This document shows, one piece after another, positions 35,919 to 45,719 of a stretch of DNA of 64,000 nt (within the stretch, counting starts at the first letter, position 1; each line of letters begins with the position of its first letter). The position numbers were made by a program, and so were the translations under genes. The stretch is taken from assembly GCF_000816845.1 (NCBI RefSeq), contig NZ_CP006877.1, positions 625,501 through 689,500 on the forward strand, given 5' to 3'. Below the pieces are notes generated by a model, which was not told the DNA's origin, searched no databases, and saw only the letters and a list, made by a program, of their open reading frames with translations. The stretch comes from Rhizobium gallicum bv. gallicum R602sp (GTDB taxonomy: Bacteria > Pseudomonadota > Alphaproteobacteria > Rhizobiales > Rhizobiaceae).

Positions 35919-36785
35919 ATGGCCATAGACCTCGAGAGCGACACCGTCAGCCGCCGGATCGAGCTGATGAAATTCGAAACCCGGCATTTGCAGGGCGCGC
36001 TGAGGCTATCGCAGGAGATGGGATGGCCTTATCGCCGAGAGGATTGGGAGTTCGCCGCGACGGTCGGCGAGGGTCTGGTCATCGAGCGGGCAGGGGAGGT
36101 GATCGGCACCGCCATGTGGTGGAACTACGGACAGGCCTATGCCACCGCTGGGATGATCATCGTCACCGCCTCCGCACAGGGCGGAGGTTACGGCTCACGG
36201 CTCTTCAATGGGTTGCTTGAAGCGACGGACGGTCGCAACGTACTGCTCAATTCAACCGAAGAGGGGCTTGCGCTCTACAAGCGACGCGGCTTTACCGCCT
36301 GGAGCACCGTGCTCCAGCATCAAGGCCCGCTGACTGTTGCGGTGACTCAGGATACCTGCGACGACATCCGTCCGGCGACTATCTTGGACCTTACGGCGAT
36401 CCAAGCCTTTGACCAGCGGGCCACGGGCATGCCCCGGCAGTCGATGGTGGCCGAGCTCGCCGATGTGGGCAACGTGGTGGTCATCGAACGCGCGGGGCGG
36501 GTTGCAGGCTACGCCATCGCCAGGAAGTTCGGCCGCGGCTACGTGATCGGCCCTTGTGCAGCCGAGAGCGCACAAGATGCGCGACTCCTGATCCTGGCCC
36601 AGCTTTCGAAGCTCCATAAGCAATTCGTTCGCATCGATGTCTATGCTGGAGATGAATTGGGCGATTGGCTGCATGGCCTCGGCCTCAAGCAGGTCGGATC
36701 TGCGATCGCTATGGTCAAGGGGCAGCGACCGCAATCGGACGGGCCAGCCCATATGTATGCCTTGGCAAACCAGTCGTTCGGTTAG
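35919..36785 (+). CDS. Two-domain GNAT acetyltransferase (copy 3)
   Basis: A 288-residue protein with GWPYRREDW near the N-terminus, acetyl-CoA motif VTASAQGGGYGSRLFNGLL, and C-terminal VAGYAIARKFGRGYVIGP. This is the third intact member of the family in the window. It is the first gene of a four-gene operon followed 11 bp later by a D-threonine-aldolase-like PLP enzyme. The alternative start at 35967 (MKFETRHLQG) would give a shorter N-terminus and is plausible because no strong ribosome site precedes 35919. Confidence 0.85.
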   Translation: MAIDLESDTVSRRIELMKFETRHLQGALRLSQEMGWPYRREDWEFAATVGEGLVIERAGEVIGTAMWWNYGQAYATAGMIIVTASAQGGGYGSRLFNGLLEATDGRNVLLNSTEEGLALYKRRGFTAWSTVLQHQGPLTVAVTQDTCDDIRPATILDLTAIQAFDQRATGMPRQSMVAELADVGNVVVIERAGRVAGYAIARKFGRGYVIGPCAAESAQDARLLILAQLSKLHKQFVRIDVYAGDELGDWLHGLGLKQVGSAIAMVKGQRPQSDGPAHMYALANQSFG

Positions 36786-36796
36786 GAAATCAGGAT

Positions 36797-37975
36797 ATGG
36801 ACAAGATGACGGCAAACCTGCAAGGGTCAGAGACGGCTAAAACGATCGACACCCTGGTCACACCAACGCTGCTTGTGGACCGTGGACGGCTTGAGCGCAA
36901 TGTACAGCGCCTGGCCGAGCGCGCCAAGAAGCTTGGCGTGGTGCTGCGCCCGCACATGAAAACGGCCAAGAGCATCGACGTCGCCCGACAGGTATTTCCC
37001 CGCGAGCCGGGCCCGATCACGGTCTCGACCATCGCCGAGGCCGAATATTTCGCGAGCCACGGCTTTCGGGACATTACGTATGCGGTTGGAATGTCGCCGG
37101 CTTCAGCCATCCGCGCCATGGAGCTTTGTCGCCGCACGGGCGTCGACTTGAAGCTGCTGCTTGATACTGTGGAGCAGGCTGATGCTTTGGGCGACGTGCG
37201 CAAGGCCACCGGCGTGACACCGTCCATTTTCATCGAACTGGACTGCGATGACCATCGCGGTGGAGTGAAGCCGGACGATTCCAGGCTGCTTGAGGTGGCC
37301 AACAGGGTCGTCGCAGCGGGCGCCAACCTCGTCGGCGTCCTCGCCCATGCGGGCGAATCTTACAGCTTGAGCACGCCCGATGCGCTGGTCAAGGCAGCTG
37401 AGAACGAGCGGTCGGCCACTGTGCGCGCCGCCGAAATTCTGCGCGCTCACGGCCATGCCTGCCCGATCGTCAGCCTTGGCTCGACGCCGACGGCGCACTT
37501 CGCCGAGAATCTGGAAGGCGTAACGGAATTGCGCGCCGGGGTCTACATGTTCTTCGACCTGGTTCAACATGGGGTAGGGGTCTGTGACATCGACGATATC
37601 GCGATTTCTGTGTTGGCCACCGTGATCGGCGCCAAGCCGGAAAAAGGATGGGTGCTGGTCGACGCCGGTTGGATGGCGCTTTCACGCGACCGTGGAACCT
37701 CAAACCAGCGCGTCGACCAGGGTTACGGCGTGGTCTGCGACGAAAGGGGGCGGGTCCTCAAAGACGTCGTCGTTTCCCAGGCCAGTCAAGAACACGGTAT
37801 CCTTTCGATCCGCGCCGGTTCCGAAAAGACAATGCCCGCGCTACCAGTCGGTACGCGGATCCGGATTCTGCCCAACCATGCCTGCGCGATGGCCGCCCAG
37901 CATGACTTCTACAACGTCATCAACGGTGAGAGCCCCGACATCGAAGAGCGGTGGCAGCGAATCCGCGGCTGGTAG
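36797..37975 (+). CDS. DSD1-family PLP enzyme (D-threonine aldolase / D-serine dehydratase-like)
   Basis: A 392-residue fold-type III PLP enzyme. The N-terminal alanine-racemase-like barrel starts TPTLLVDRGRLERNVQRLAE with the PLP lysine in LRPHMKTAKSIDVA. The C-terminal domain has the metal pair His and Cys in LPNHACAMAAQHDFY, as in metal-dependent D-threonine aldolase and eukaryotic D-serine dehydratase. Expected reactions are retro-aldol cleavage of a beta-hydroxy-D-amino acid to glycine plus an aldehyde, or dehydration. Its neighbours are an FAD amino-acid oxidoreductase and an aldehyde dehydrogenase, which fits the aldolase reading. Confidence 0.88.
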   Translation: MDKMTANLQGSETAKTIDTLVTPTLLVDRGRLERNVQRLAERAKKLGVVLRPHMKTAKSIDVARQVFPREPGPITVSTIAEAEYFASHGFRDITYAVGMSPASAIRAMELCRRTGVDLKLLLDTVEQADALGDVRKATGVTPSIFIELDCDDHRGGVKPDDSRLLEVANRVVAAGANLVGVLAHAGESYSLSTPDALVKAAENERSATVRAAEILRAHGHACPIVSLGSTPTAHFAENLEGVTELRAGVYMFFDLVQHGVGVCDIDDIAISVLATVIGAKPEKGWVLVDAGWMALSRDRGTSNQRVDQGYGVVCDERGRVLKDVVVSQASQEHGILSIRAGSEKTMPALPVGTRIRILPNHACAMAAQHDFYNVINGESPDIEERWQRIRGW

Positions 37976-38035
37976 GAGTTCCAATCTCTACGCTTTGCAT
38001 GGCGCCCATGCAAATTAACGCGGTGGTGGTGCAAA

Positions 38036-39310
38036 ATGAAGTTTACCTCTTACTGGCTGGATACGTCTCAGCCGTTCAATGATGGATCGTCCAAACCTCT
38101 TGAAGGCCAGTACGACGTGGCCGTGGTGGGAGGCGGTCTGACCGGATCTTCCGCCGCACTGGCGCTTGCCAAGAAGGGCGCCCGGGTCGCCCTGCTGGAG
38201 GCCGAAACAATCGGCAACGCCGCATCCGGACGCAACGGAGGTATGTGCAACAACGGTTTTGCCCAGAACTACGCGGTCATGGCCAGAAAGTACGGCACGG
38301 ACGCCGCAAACGCGCTTTACAAGGCTTTCGACACCGGCGTCGATATGGTTGAGCGGATCGTTGGGGAGGAGAAAATCGACTGCAGCTTCTCCCGGGTCGG
38401 CAAGCTCAAGCTTGCCGCCAAACCCCAGCACTACGACATGCTGACCCGCACCCAGGAACTCTTGGCAGCCAATGTCGATCCCGACACGAGGATGATCCCC
38501 CGAACTGACCTGCGTAGCGAGGTCGGAACCGACCGTTACCACGGCGGGCTGCTCTTTCCCAAGAGCGCCAGCATGCATGTCGGCCGCTTCGTCCGGGGCC
38601 TGGCGACCGCAGCCGCGCGGCGAGGCGCCGAGATCTATGAACGCGCGCCCGTCCTGGCCATGCGCAAGGTTCCCGCCGGGCATGAGCTAAGTACCCCCAG
38701 AGGCAAGATCGTTGCGCGGCAAGTCCTGCTGGCCAGCGGCATTTCCCAGGTTGGGCCACTCGGATGGATCCGTCGCCGCATCGTTCCGGTCGGCGCCTTC
38801 CTGATCGTGACGGAACCGCTGTCGCCCTCGGAGCTTGAGCGCCTGATGCCGGCCCGTCGCAATGTCGTCGACACGCGCAACCTTGTTGTCTACTGGCGGC
38901 TGACACCGGACAACCGCATGTTGTTCGGCGGGCGGGCACGCTTTGCCGCGTCCAATCCACAATCCGACGAAAAAAGCGGCCGGATCCTGAAAGCGGCGAT
39001 GGTCGACGTTTATCCGGAACTGGCCGGCGCCCGGATCGACTACTGCTGGGGCGGCATGGTCGATATGACCCGCGACCGCCTGCCCCGCGCCGGAGAGCGC
39101 GACGGGATCTTCTACTCCATGGGCTATAGCGGCCACGGCACTCATATGTCGACGCTGATGGGCAGTATCATGGCCGACGTCATGGACGGGCGTCCCGACC
39201 TCAACCCCTGGAGAGATTTCGACTGGCCAGCGATCCCTGGATATTTCGGGCGTCCCTGGTTCCTGCCGATCCTCGGTGCCTATTATCGCATGAAGGACCT
39301 AGTAAGATGA
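38036..39310 (+). CDS. FAD-dependent amino-acid/amine oxidoreductase (DAO family)
   Basis: A 424-residue flavoprotein. The FAD motif is VAVVGGGLTGSSAALALAKK with AASGRNGGMCNNGF; the C-terminal FAD contact is SMGYSGHGTHMSTLMGSIMA. It is related to PuuB/OrdL-type enzymes and glycine/sarcosine oxidases. Third gene of the operon, 60 bp after the DSD1-type enzyme; the aldehyde dehydrogenase gene overlaps its stop (ATGA). It could oxidise the amino acid released by the aldolase-like enzyme (for example glycine) or a separate amine; the substrate is not defined. Confidence 0.87.
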   Translation: MKFTSYWLDTSQPFNDGSSKPLEGQYDVAVVGGGLTGSSAALALAKKGARVALLEAETIGNAASGRNGGMCNNGFAQNYAVMARKYGTDAANALYKAFDTGVDMVERIVGEEKIDCSFSRVGKLKLAAKPQHYDMLTRTQELLAANVDPDTRMIPRTDLRSEVGTDRYHGGLLFPKSASMHVGRFVRGLATAAARRGAEIYERAPVLAMRKVPAGHELSTPRGKIVARQVLLASGISQVGPLGWIRRRIVPVGAFLIVTEPLSPSELERLMPARRNVVDTRNLVVYWRLTPDNRMLFGGRARFAASNPQSDEKSGRILKAAMVDVYPELAGARIDYCWGGMVDMTRDRLPRAGERDGIFYSMGYSGHGTHMSTLMGSIMADVMDGRPDLNPWRDFDWPAIPGYFGRPWFLPILGAYYRMKDLVR

Positions 39311-40761
39311 TCGCACCCCTCGAACACCTGTCCCGAAATGGCCACCTGGAGAAGTTCTTCATCGACGGCAAATGGCTTGAGCCGAGGGGCACTGCCAAGG
39401 GCGTTGTGGTGAATCCGGCCACGGAACAGGTTGTGGCCCAGTTTCGGCTCGGAAACAGCGAGGACGTGGACGCGGCCGTTTCAGCGGCCCGTCGGGCGTT
39501 TGCCACCTGGAGCCGTACCAAGCCGGAATACCGCGCGGGTCTGCTTGATCGCCTGCAGGCAATGCTTGAAGCGCGCAGCGAACTGCTTGCACAATGCATC
39601 ACCCTCGAGATAGGCGCGGCGATCGGATACGCGCGCACCGCGCAGGTGCCCCTAGCGATGGCCCATGTGGAGGTCGCTCGCGATGTCTTGGAAGCCTTCC
39701 CCTTCGTCAAGCAGCGCGGCCACACCGCCGTCACCCACGAACCGATCGGTGTCTGCGCCGTGATCACTCCGTGGAACTGGCCACTCTACCAGATCACGGC
39801 CAAAGTTGCGCCGGCGCTCGCAGCAGGCTGCACGGTCGTGCTGAAGCCAAGCGAACTTTCTCCTCTAAACGCCCTTTTGTTCGCCGAGGCGATCGAGGAG
39901 GCTGGATTCCCGGCCGGGGTTTTCAACCTTATCCAGGGCAACGGCCCATGCGTCGGCGCAGGTCTGGCCTCCCATCAAGATATCGACATGATTTCCATTA
40001 CCGGCTCTACCCGAGCCGGCATCGCGGTGGCCGAGGCAGCCGCGCCGACTGTCAAGCGGGTCGCGCAGGAGCTCGGCGGCAAGTCACCGAACGTGATCCT
40101 GCCGGACGCCGACCTCGATCGCGCCGTTTCTTTGGGCGTAGTCGCCGCGTTTCGCAATCTCGGCCAGTCATGCAGCGCGCCGACGCGTATGATCGTGCCG
40201 CGCGCGCTGTTGTCCGAGATCGAGTCCCTTGCCAAGAGGAGTGTAGATCAAATCGTCGTCGGTGATCCTCGCTCGGAGACCACCACCCATGGCGTGATCG
40301 CCAACCGAGCCCAGTTCGACCGTATTCAATCCATGATCAGGGTCGGCATTTCGGAAGGCGCAAAGCTCATTGCCGGCGGAGAGGGCCGTCCGGGCGGTCG
40401 GAATGTCGGTCTCTACGTTAGGCCGACGATTTTCTCCGAGGTGCGTACGGGCATGCGCATAGCCCAAGAGGAGATCTTCGGGCCGGTTCTGTGCCTCATC
40501 CCCTACGACACAGTGGAGGAGGCCGTCACCACCGCCAATGATACCGTTTACGGCCTGGGGGCGCATGTGCAGGGCAAAGATATGAACATCGTCAAGGATG
40601 TCGCGTCGCAGATCCGCGCCGGTCAAGTGCACCTCAACTACCCGGCCTGGGATCCACATGCGCCATTTGGCGGCTTCAAGCAATCTGGAAACGGTCGCGA
40701 ATACGGCATCGAAGGCATGTTGGAGTATCTTGAGGTCAAGTCCATCCTTGGCTATTTCTAA
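39307..40761 (+). CDS. Aldehyde dehydrogenase
   Basis: A 484-residue NAD(P)-dependent aldehyde dehydrogenase. TPWNWPLYQITAKVAPALAAG, the glutamate in AQELGGKSPNVILPDAD, the cysteine in NLGQSCSAPTRMIV, and the C-terminal FGGFKQSGNGREYGIEG are intact. TPWNWPL marks a different subfamily from the two GabD-like enzymes (aliphatic/broad-range aldehydes). It is translationally coupled to the FAD oxidoreductase and lies 220 bp before acetyl-CoA synthetase, so acetaldehyde to acetate is an attractive but unproven role. Confidence 0.9.
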   Translation: MIAPLEHLSRNGHLEKFFIDGKWLEPRGTAKGVVVNPATEQVVAQFRLGNSEDVDAAVSAARRAFATWSRTKPEYRAGLLDRLQAMLEARSELLAQCITLEIGAAIGYARTAQVPLAMAHVEVARDVLEAFPFVKQRGHTAVTHEPIGVCAVITPWNWPLYQITAKVAPALAAGCTVVLKPSELSPLNALLFAEAIEEAGFPAGVFNLIQGNGPCVGAGLASHQDIDMISITGSTRAGIAVAEAAAPTVKRVAQELGGKSPNVILPDADLDRAVSLGVVAAFRNLGQSCSAPTRMIVPRALLSEIESLAKRSVDQIVVGDPRSETTTHGVIANRAQFDRIQSMIRVGISEGAKLIAGGEGRPGGRNVGLYVRPTIFSEVRTGMRIAQEEIFGPVLCLIPYDTVEEAVTTANDTVYGLGAHVQGKDMNIVKDVASQIRAGQVHLNYPAWDPHAPFGGFKQSGNGREYGIEGMLEYLEVKSILGYF

Positions 40762-40981
40762 GCGGCATCTTCGCCGTTGCTCAAGAGCTATCCGGCTATC
40801 ACCCCACGAACCGCTTATTCGCGCCCCAGACCTGACCAGTCTGCCGAGCCGCTACGGTAACCCGTTTCGCGTGGTTAGGAGGGCGCTCGCGACGTGAGTG
40901 CCGAGGATATTTGGGCAACTCGCTAAATGCCACAAACTTGCCCGTTCCCCAGAAATGGCAATCATCTGACATGAGGGAAGT

Positions 40982-42928
40982 ATGAAAGAGAAAATCTACG
41001 TTGCGTCGCGCGCTAACAGGAACCGTACGCTTGTCGACAACGAGACCTATCTCAGATGGTATGCGGAGAGTATTGCAGACCCGGTTAAGTTCTGGGCCGA
41101 ACATGGCAAGCGGATCGACTGGTTCCGGCCCTATACCAAGGTCAAGAACACATCCTTCGACGGCAAGGTTTCGATCAAATGGTTCGAGGACGGCATCACC
41201 AATGTCTCCACCAATTGTATCGACCGGCATCTGGAAAAGCGCGGTGACCAGGTGGCGATCATCTGGGAAGGCGACAATCCCTGTAACGACAAGAAGATCA
41301 CCTATCGCGAGCTTTATGAGCATGTCTGCCGGCTTGCCAATGTGCTGAAGGCAAACGGCGTCAAAAAAGGCGACCGCGTCACCATCTACATGCCGATGAT
41401 CCCGGAAGCGTCCTATGCGATGCTTGCCTGTGCCCGTATCGGTGCCGTGCATTCCATCGTCTTCGGCGGCTTTTCGCCCGATGCGCTGGCGGGTCGCATC
41501 ATCGATTGTGAATCAACTTTCGTCATTACCGCCGACGAGGGCCTGCGTGGCGGCAAGCCGATCCCGCTGAAAGCCAACACCGACCAGGCGATCGAGATTG
41601 CCAAGCGCGGCGGCGTCGAGGTCAAATCGGTCGTGGTCGTCCGCCGCACCGGCGGCAAGATCAGCTGGTTTGCCGAGCGTGACATCTGGTACAGTCAAGC
41701 CGTCGCCGCGGTGAAAGCCGATTGTCCGCCGGCAAAGATGAAGGCGGAAGATCCGCTGTTCATCCTCTACACGTCCGGCTCGACCGGCAAGCCGAAAGGC
41801 GTGCTGCATACGACGGGCGGATACCTCGTCTATGCCTCGATGACCCATCAATACGTCTTCGACTATCACGATGGCGACATCTACTGGTGCACAGCCGATG
41901 TTGGCTGGGTCACCGGCCATTCCTACATTGTCTATGGTCCGCTCGCCAATGGCGCGACGACGCTGATGTTCGAAGGCGTGCCGACCTATCCGGATGCCGG
42001 ACGTCTCTGGGACGTCGTCGACAAGCACAAGGTCAACATTTTCTACACTGCCCCAACGGCGATCCGCGCGCTGATGGGTCATGGCGACGAGTTCGTGACG
42101 CGTGCGTCGCGCAAGTCGCTGCGCACGCTGGGCTCCGTCGGCGAGCCGATCAATCCGGAAGCCTGGGAATGGTACTATCATATCGTCGGCGATGGCCGTT
42201 GCCCGATCGTCGATACCTGGTGGCAGACGGAAACCGGCGGCATCCTGATCACGCCGCTGCCTGGTGCCACAGCGTTGAAGCCGGGCTCCGCCACCCGGCC
42301 TTTCTTCGGCGTCCAGCCGCAGCTGGTCGACAATGAGGGCAATGTTATCGAGGGCGCCGCAGATGGCAATCTCTGCATCACCGACAGCTGGCCGGGGCAG
42401 ATGCGCACGGTCTATGGCGACCATGAACGCTTCATCCAGACCTATTTCGCCACCTACAAGGGCAAGTATTTCACCGGTGACGGCTGCCGCCGCGACGAAG
42501 ACGGCTACTACTGGATCACCGGCCGCGTCGATGACGTCTTGAACGTCTCCGGTCACCGCATGGGCACGGCGGAAGTCGAATCCGCACTGGTCAGCCATGA
42601 TCTGGTCGCGGAAGCGGCTGTCGTCGGCTATCCGCACGACATTAAGGGTCAGGGCATCTATTGCTATGTAACGCTGATGGCGGGCGAAGCAGGTTCTGAC
42701 GCGCTGCGCAAGGAACTCGTCACCCATGTCCGCAAGGAAATCGGCGCCATTGCCGCTCCCGACAAGATCCAGTTCGCTCCCGGCCTGCCGAAAACCCGCT
42801 CCGGCAAGATCATGCGCCGCATCCTGCGCAAGATCGCCGAAGACGACTTCGGCGCGCTTGGCGACACTTCGACGCTGGCCGATCCCGCCGTGGTGGACGA
42901 CCTGATCGCCAACCGGCAGAATGGCTGA
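40982..42928 (+). CDS. acs: Acetyl-CoA synthetase
   Basis: This 648-residue AMP-forming ligase makes acetyl-CoA from acetate, ATP and CoA. It shows the acetyl-CoA synthetase N-terminus ([20 protein letters not shown]), the P-loop-like [36 protein letters not shown], and the adenylation-domain hinge [17 protein letters not shown]. The catalytic, acetylation-regulated lysine is in [14 protein letters not shown]. Length and motifs are normal. It may finish the neighbouring aldehyde pathway. A divergent copy of its last 24 codons lies at 46198, at the right edge of the accessory region. Confidence 0.95.
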   Translation: MKEKIYVASRANRNRTLVDNETYLRWYAESIADPVKFWAEHGKRIDWFRPYTKVKNTSFDGKVSIKWFEDGITNVSTNCIDRHLEKRGDQVAIIWEGDNPCNDKKITYRELYEHVCRLANVLKANGVKKGDRVTIYMPMIPEASYAMLACARIGAVHSIVFGGFSPDALAGRIIDCESTFVITADEGLRGGKPIPLKANTDQAIEIAKRGGVEVKSVVVVRRTGGKISWFAERDIWYSQAVAAVKADCPPAKMKAEDPLFILYTSGSTGKPKGVLHTTGGYLVYASMTHQYVFDYHDGDIYWCTADVGWVTGHSYIVYGPLANGATTLMFEGVPTYPDAGRLWDVVDKHKVNIFYTAPTAIRALMGHGDEFVTRASRKSLRTLGSVGEPINPEAWEWYYHIVGDGRCPIVDTWWQTETGGILITPLPGATALKPGSATRPFFGVQPQLVDNEGNVIEGAADGNLCITDSWPGQMRTVYGDHERFIQTYFATYKGKYFTGDGCRRDEDGYYWITGRVDDVLNVSGHRMGTAEVESALVSHDLVAEAAVVGYPHDIKGQGIYCYVTLMAGEAGSDALRKELVTHVRKEIGAIAAPDKIQFAPGLPKTRSGKIMRRILRKIAEDDFGALGDTSTLADPAVVDDLIANRQNG

Positions 42929-43293
42929 GTGGAAGCGCTCTTTGGCTCACAACTCGTAGCGGCGCAACACGTCGTAGCGTCAGCCCTCGGTGTTGAGCGC
43001 GAAATCGCTGAAGCGGATGCTGCAGGTCACCGCAGGAATTACTGCCAACATTTTTTGCATCCTCAGCACCCTCGAGGTTGTGGCTGTTGAAAGCGGACGA
43101 CGCCGCTGCGTTACACGAGGGTGACGTGGAGCCGTCGCGCGGGGCGCTGCTAGAGCCGTCTGATGCAGGTCAAGAGGCGGCCGGCTATTGAAGGGGTTTG
43201 GCCTAGCTGCAGTGAGGTCGACAGGCGGAGATTGCGTGGGCCCAACAATAGTGCGGCAAGACTCGAATTGGCATTTGCATCCTCTCCGTCGTC
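42929..43293. other. Gap of 365 bases
   Basis: No gene was recognised after acs. The sequence shows scattered stops in all frames and no terminator hairpin with a T-run. Confidence 0.4.
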
Positions 43294-43875
43294 TTATCGC
43301 TGCTCTAAACGCCGTTTCACGTTCTCAACCCCAAGTACGGGGCTTGTCAGAACTGAAAGACTGTGGCCCGTGGCCCGCACGGCACGGGCCATCGAGGCCT
43401 GCGCCAAAACGACCACATCGGCCTGCTGCGACAGCTCTTCGAGAGCTTGGCGGATTTGCGCGTCATGGGCTTCGACGTCCCCGCCGGCGAGGAGTTGAAA
43501 CGCCCCCTGAACAAGCACGTCGACAATCGCTACATCCTTGCCCGCCTCGCATGCCTGGCGCTTCAGGAGCTCCACTGTTGGCATCAGCGTTGTGGATAGG
43601 GTCGCTAGCACGCCTATGCGTTTTCCATGCTCGACAGCGGCTTTGGCCATGCCTTCATCAATACGGAACAGTGGCACGGGGCAAAGGGGCGCAATGGCAT
43701 CGACTGCCGGTCCGAGAGTCGAGCATGTGACGACAATCGCATCTGCCCCGGCGTCGACTGCCGACCATACGTAGGTAGCGAGCCTTCGTTTCGTCAGATC
43801 GGATAGCGATCCGCGCTCAATGGTATTTCTCAAGAGGCTCTCGTCGAGGATCGCGAACGGCTTCCAGTCGGGCAA
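43294..43875 (-). CDS. Aspartate/glutamate racemase-family protein, start codon missing
   Basis: Residues from MPDWKPFAILDESLLRNTI onward match the Asp/Glu/hydantoin racemase superfamily: VVTCSTLGPAVDAIAP holds the first catalytic Cys, and VVVLAQASMARAV replaces the second Cys block. The family N-terminus continues upstream in the same frame (RKLAFIHTVSGLVSEFEGLA, about 43876-43944), but no ATG, GTG or TTG precedes it before an in-frame TAA at 43963-43965. The shown start is only the first start-like codon and would lose about 20 core residues. It may therefore be a recently broken gene, or it may start at a CTG. Confidence 0.7.
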   Translation of the reverse strand: MPDWKPFAILDESLLRNTIERGSLSDLTKRRLATYVWSAVDAGADAIVVTCSTLGPAVDAIAPLCPVPLFRIDEGMAKAAVEHGKRIGVLATLSTTLMPTVELLKRQACEAGKDVAIVDVLVQGAFQLLAGGDVEAHDAQIRQALEELSQQADVVVLAQASMARAVRATGHSLSVLTSPVLGVENVKRRLEQR

Positions 43876-43965
43876 ATGTTCTTTGGCGAGGCCCTCAAAC
43901 TCGGAAACAAGGCCGGAAACCGTATGGATGAAAGCCAGCTTTCTGGCGGAAGCGCTCGTAGTTTA

Positions 43966-44393
43966 AATTGACATATGATTTTCCATCTCATTGCCGGGAA
44001 TTGAGCTGGCGAAACTGGATGCTTGGACCAGTTCATCAACCTGGTCCCGAGTGCGAACCTTCTTAGCGGCCCTCCTGCAGAAGTTTAGGAGTTTCTTCCA
44101 GTTCCTCGGCTACTAGACGGCGCACTAGGTCTTGGGCTGCAATACCAAGCCGTGATTTGCCAGAACGACCGCTCATAGTTGCCACGAAGATCGCGGATCA
44201 TCGCGCCCATCTTCTGATCGCCTGGCCGCACGGATCCGCGACCGTCAGGTCCTGCAGTGCGAAGTCCCTTCGATGCACCTGTGCGACCGCGTCGGCCAGA
44301 GGGTCGCAAAACGGTCTAGATCGCGCTTGAGCTTGTAGATATGCGGCCAGGCCGGCTCAGCGCGCGTTGCTGTCGGTACGCGGCTAAATCGCA
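43966..44393. other. Gap of 430 bases, unrecognised fragments
   Basis: Two minus-strand frames end here. One reads MSGRSGKSRLGIAAQDLVRR and ends LLQEGR at about 44067; the other ends IPGNEMENHMSI at 43963. They look like C-termini of unidentified proteins or decayed sequence. I cannot assign either to a family. Confidence 0.35.
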
Positions 44394-45719
44394 TTAGAAG
44401 TCGCCAACTTCAATTTTCGATCTGTCCGTGAAGCGCGACAGGCGGAACGGAGTCGGATCGATGCTTGCCGCGTCGCCCGCGACCAGATCCGCCGCCAGAT
44501 GGCCAATGCCTGGGCCAGCGCCGAAGCCGTGTCCAGAACAGCCTGCGGCGACGAATACTCCGCCAATGCTGTCCACCGGGGAAACCACGGGTACTGCGTC
44601 CGGTGTGGAGTCGATATACCCGCCCCAGGAGGACACGACGCCGGCATCGGCAACGGTGGGGAACAGGGCCTTTACCCGCGTCATGATGGTTGCCAGCATC
44701 CGCTTGTCCGGAGCGGGATCGAGGACGCGGATGCGCTCAAAGGGGGTCGGCCTGTCGAGATACCAGCGACGGAGTGAGTCCGGGCCCTCGAAGAACGAGC
44801 GGCCTATGCCGATCTCGACGGCCTTCAGCCGTTTCATGAACATCGGCAAAAACGGGCGGACATAGCGGATCCCCTGCGGCGTGATCTCGAGGGTCGCCTT
44901 GCCGCTGACCGCGATCGTGTAGCTGCCATCGAGCCGGCGCGTCATGGCAAAGTCGGAAGTATAGACTGCCCCGCCAAAATCCGGTGCAGGACCGGTCCGC
45001 AAGGCGGTCTGACGGACGCTGGCCTGCGGCAGCGAAACCGCATGCATGCGCAGGAAAGCAGATGCCCAGGCACCGGCGGCACATAGGACCGCGGTGGTTC
45101 GGATAAGGCCGTTCTCGGTGACGACGCCGCTCACTTGCCCATTGGTGATATCCAGGCCACGTGCCGCGCAGTTCTGATGAATGGTCGCGCCATGCAGGCG
45201 CGCACCCTCGGCGATCCGAGGAGCGGCGAGCGCGGGCTCGGCCTTGCCATCTTCTGCTGCATGGACACCGCCCAGCCATTTGCGGCCGCCTGCCGCCGGA
45301 ACGGCGGCAGTGGCCTCGTCGGCCGTAAGCAACCGCGTATTGACGTCGAACCGTCGGCCAACCTCGCGCCATTTGTCCCATTCGGCGAGCTGCTTTTGAT
45401 CGGCGGTCGCATAGATGAGCCCGCAACGACGAAATCCGAGGTCATGCCCGATCTCTTTGGTGAGCTCTTCCCACAGCCGTAGCGCCAGATTGGCAAGCGG
45501 CAACTCACGTTCATCCCGGTTCTGCCGACGGCACCAGCCCCAGTTCCGGCTCGACTGTTCGCAGCCGACATACCCCTTTTCGATAAGCGCCACCGACAGA
45601 CCGCGTCGTGCCAGGAAATAGGCCGCGCTGGCGCCGACAATCCCGCCGCCGATTATCACGACGTCTGCTGACTTGGGTAGAGTTTCATCGCTGCTGATGT
45701 GGTGGATTAAAGGGGACAT
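44394..45719 (-). CDS. FAD-dependent amino-acid oxidoreductase (DAO family)
   Basis: A 441-residue flavoprotein of a third DAO subfamily. The FAD motif is VVIIGGGIVGASAAYFLARR, followed by the distinctive EQSSRNWGWCRRQNRDEREL. GVVSSWGGYIDSTPDAVPVV and VAAGCSGHGFGAGPGIGHLA complete the FAD site. The SSRNWGW-RQ-RD motif is common in oxidoreductases acting on D- or imino acids; the substrate is unknown. It is transcribed alone and away from acs. The racemase-like gene downstream on the same strand suggests a former racemase/oxidase pair like dadX-dadA. Confidence 0.87.
   Translation of the reverse strand: MSPLIHHISSDETLPKSADVVIIGGGIVGASAAYFLARRGLSVALIEKGYVGCEQSSRNWGWCRRQNRDERELPLANLALRLWEELTKEIGHDLGFRRCGLIYATADQKQLAEWDKWREVGRRFDVNTRLLTADEATAAVPAAGGRKWLGGVHAAEDGKAEPALAAPRIAEGARLHGATIHQNCAARGLDITNGQVSGVVTENGLIRTTAVLCAAGAWASAFLRMHAVSLPQASVRQTALRTGPAPDFGGAVYTSDFAMTRRLDGSYTIAVSGKATLEITPQGIRYVRPFLPMFMKRLKAVEIGIGRSFFEGPDSLRRWYLDRPTPFERIRVLDPAPDKRMLATIMTRVKALFPTVADAGVVSSWGGYIDSTPDAVPVVSPVDSIGGVFVAAGCSGHGFGAGPGIGHLAADLVAGDAASIDPTPFRLSRFTDRSKIEVGDF

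Noticed and set aside
41513..42727. 404-codon minus-strand frame inside acs
   Set aside because: It is a shadow of the high-GC acs reading frame; the composition is Arg/Ala-rich and shows no motif.
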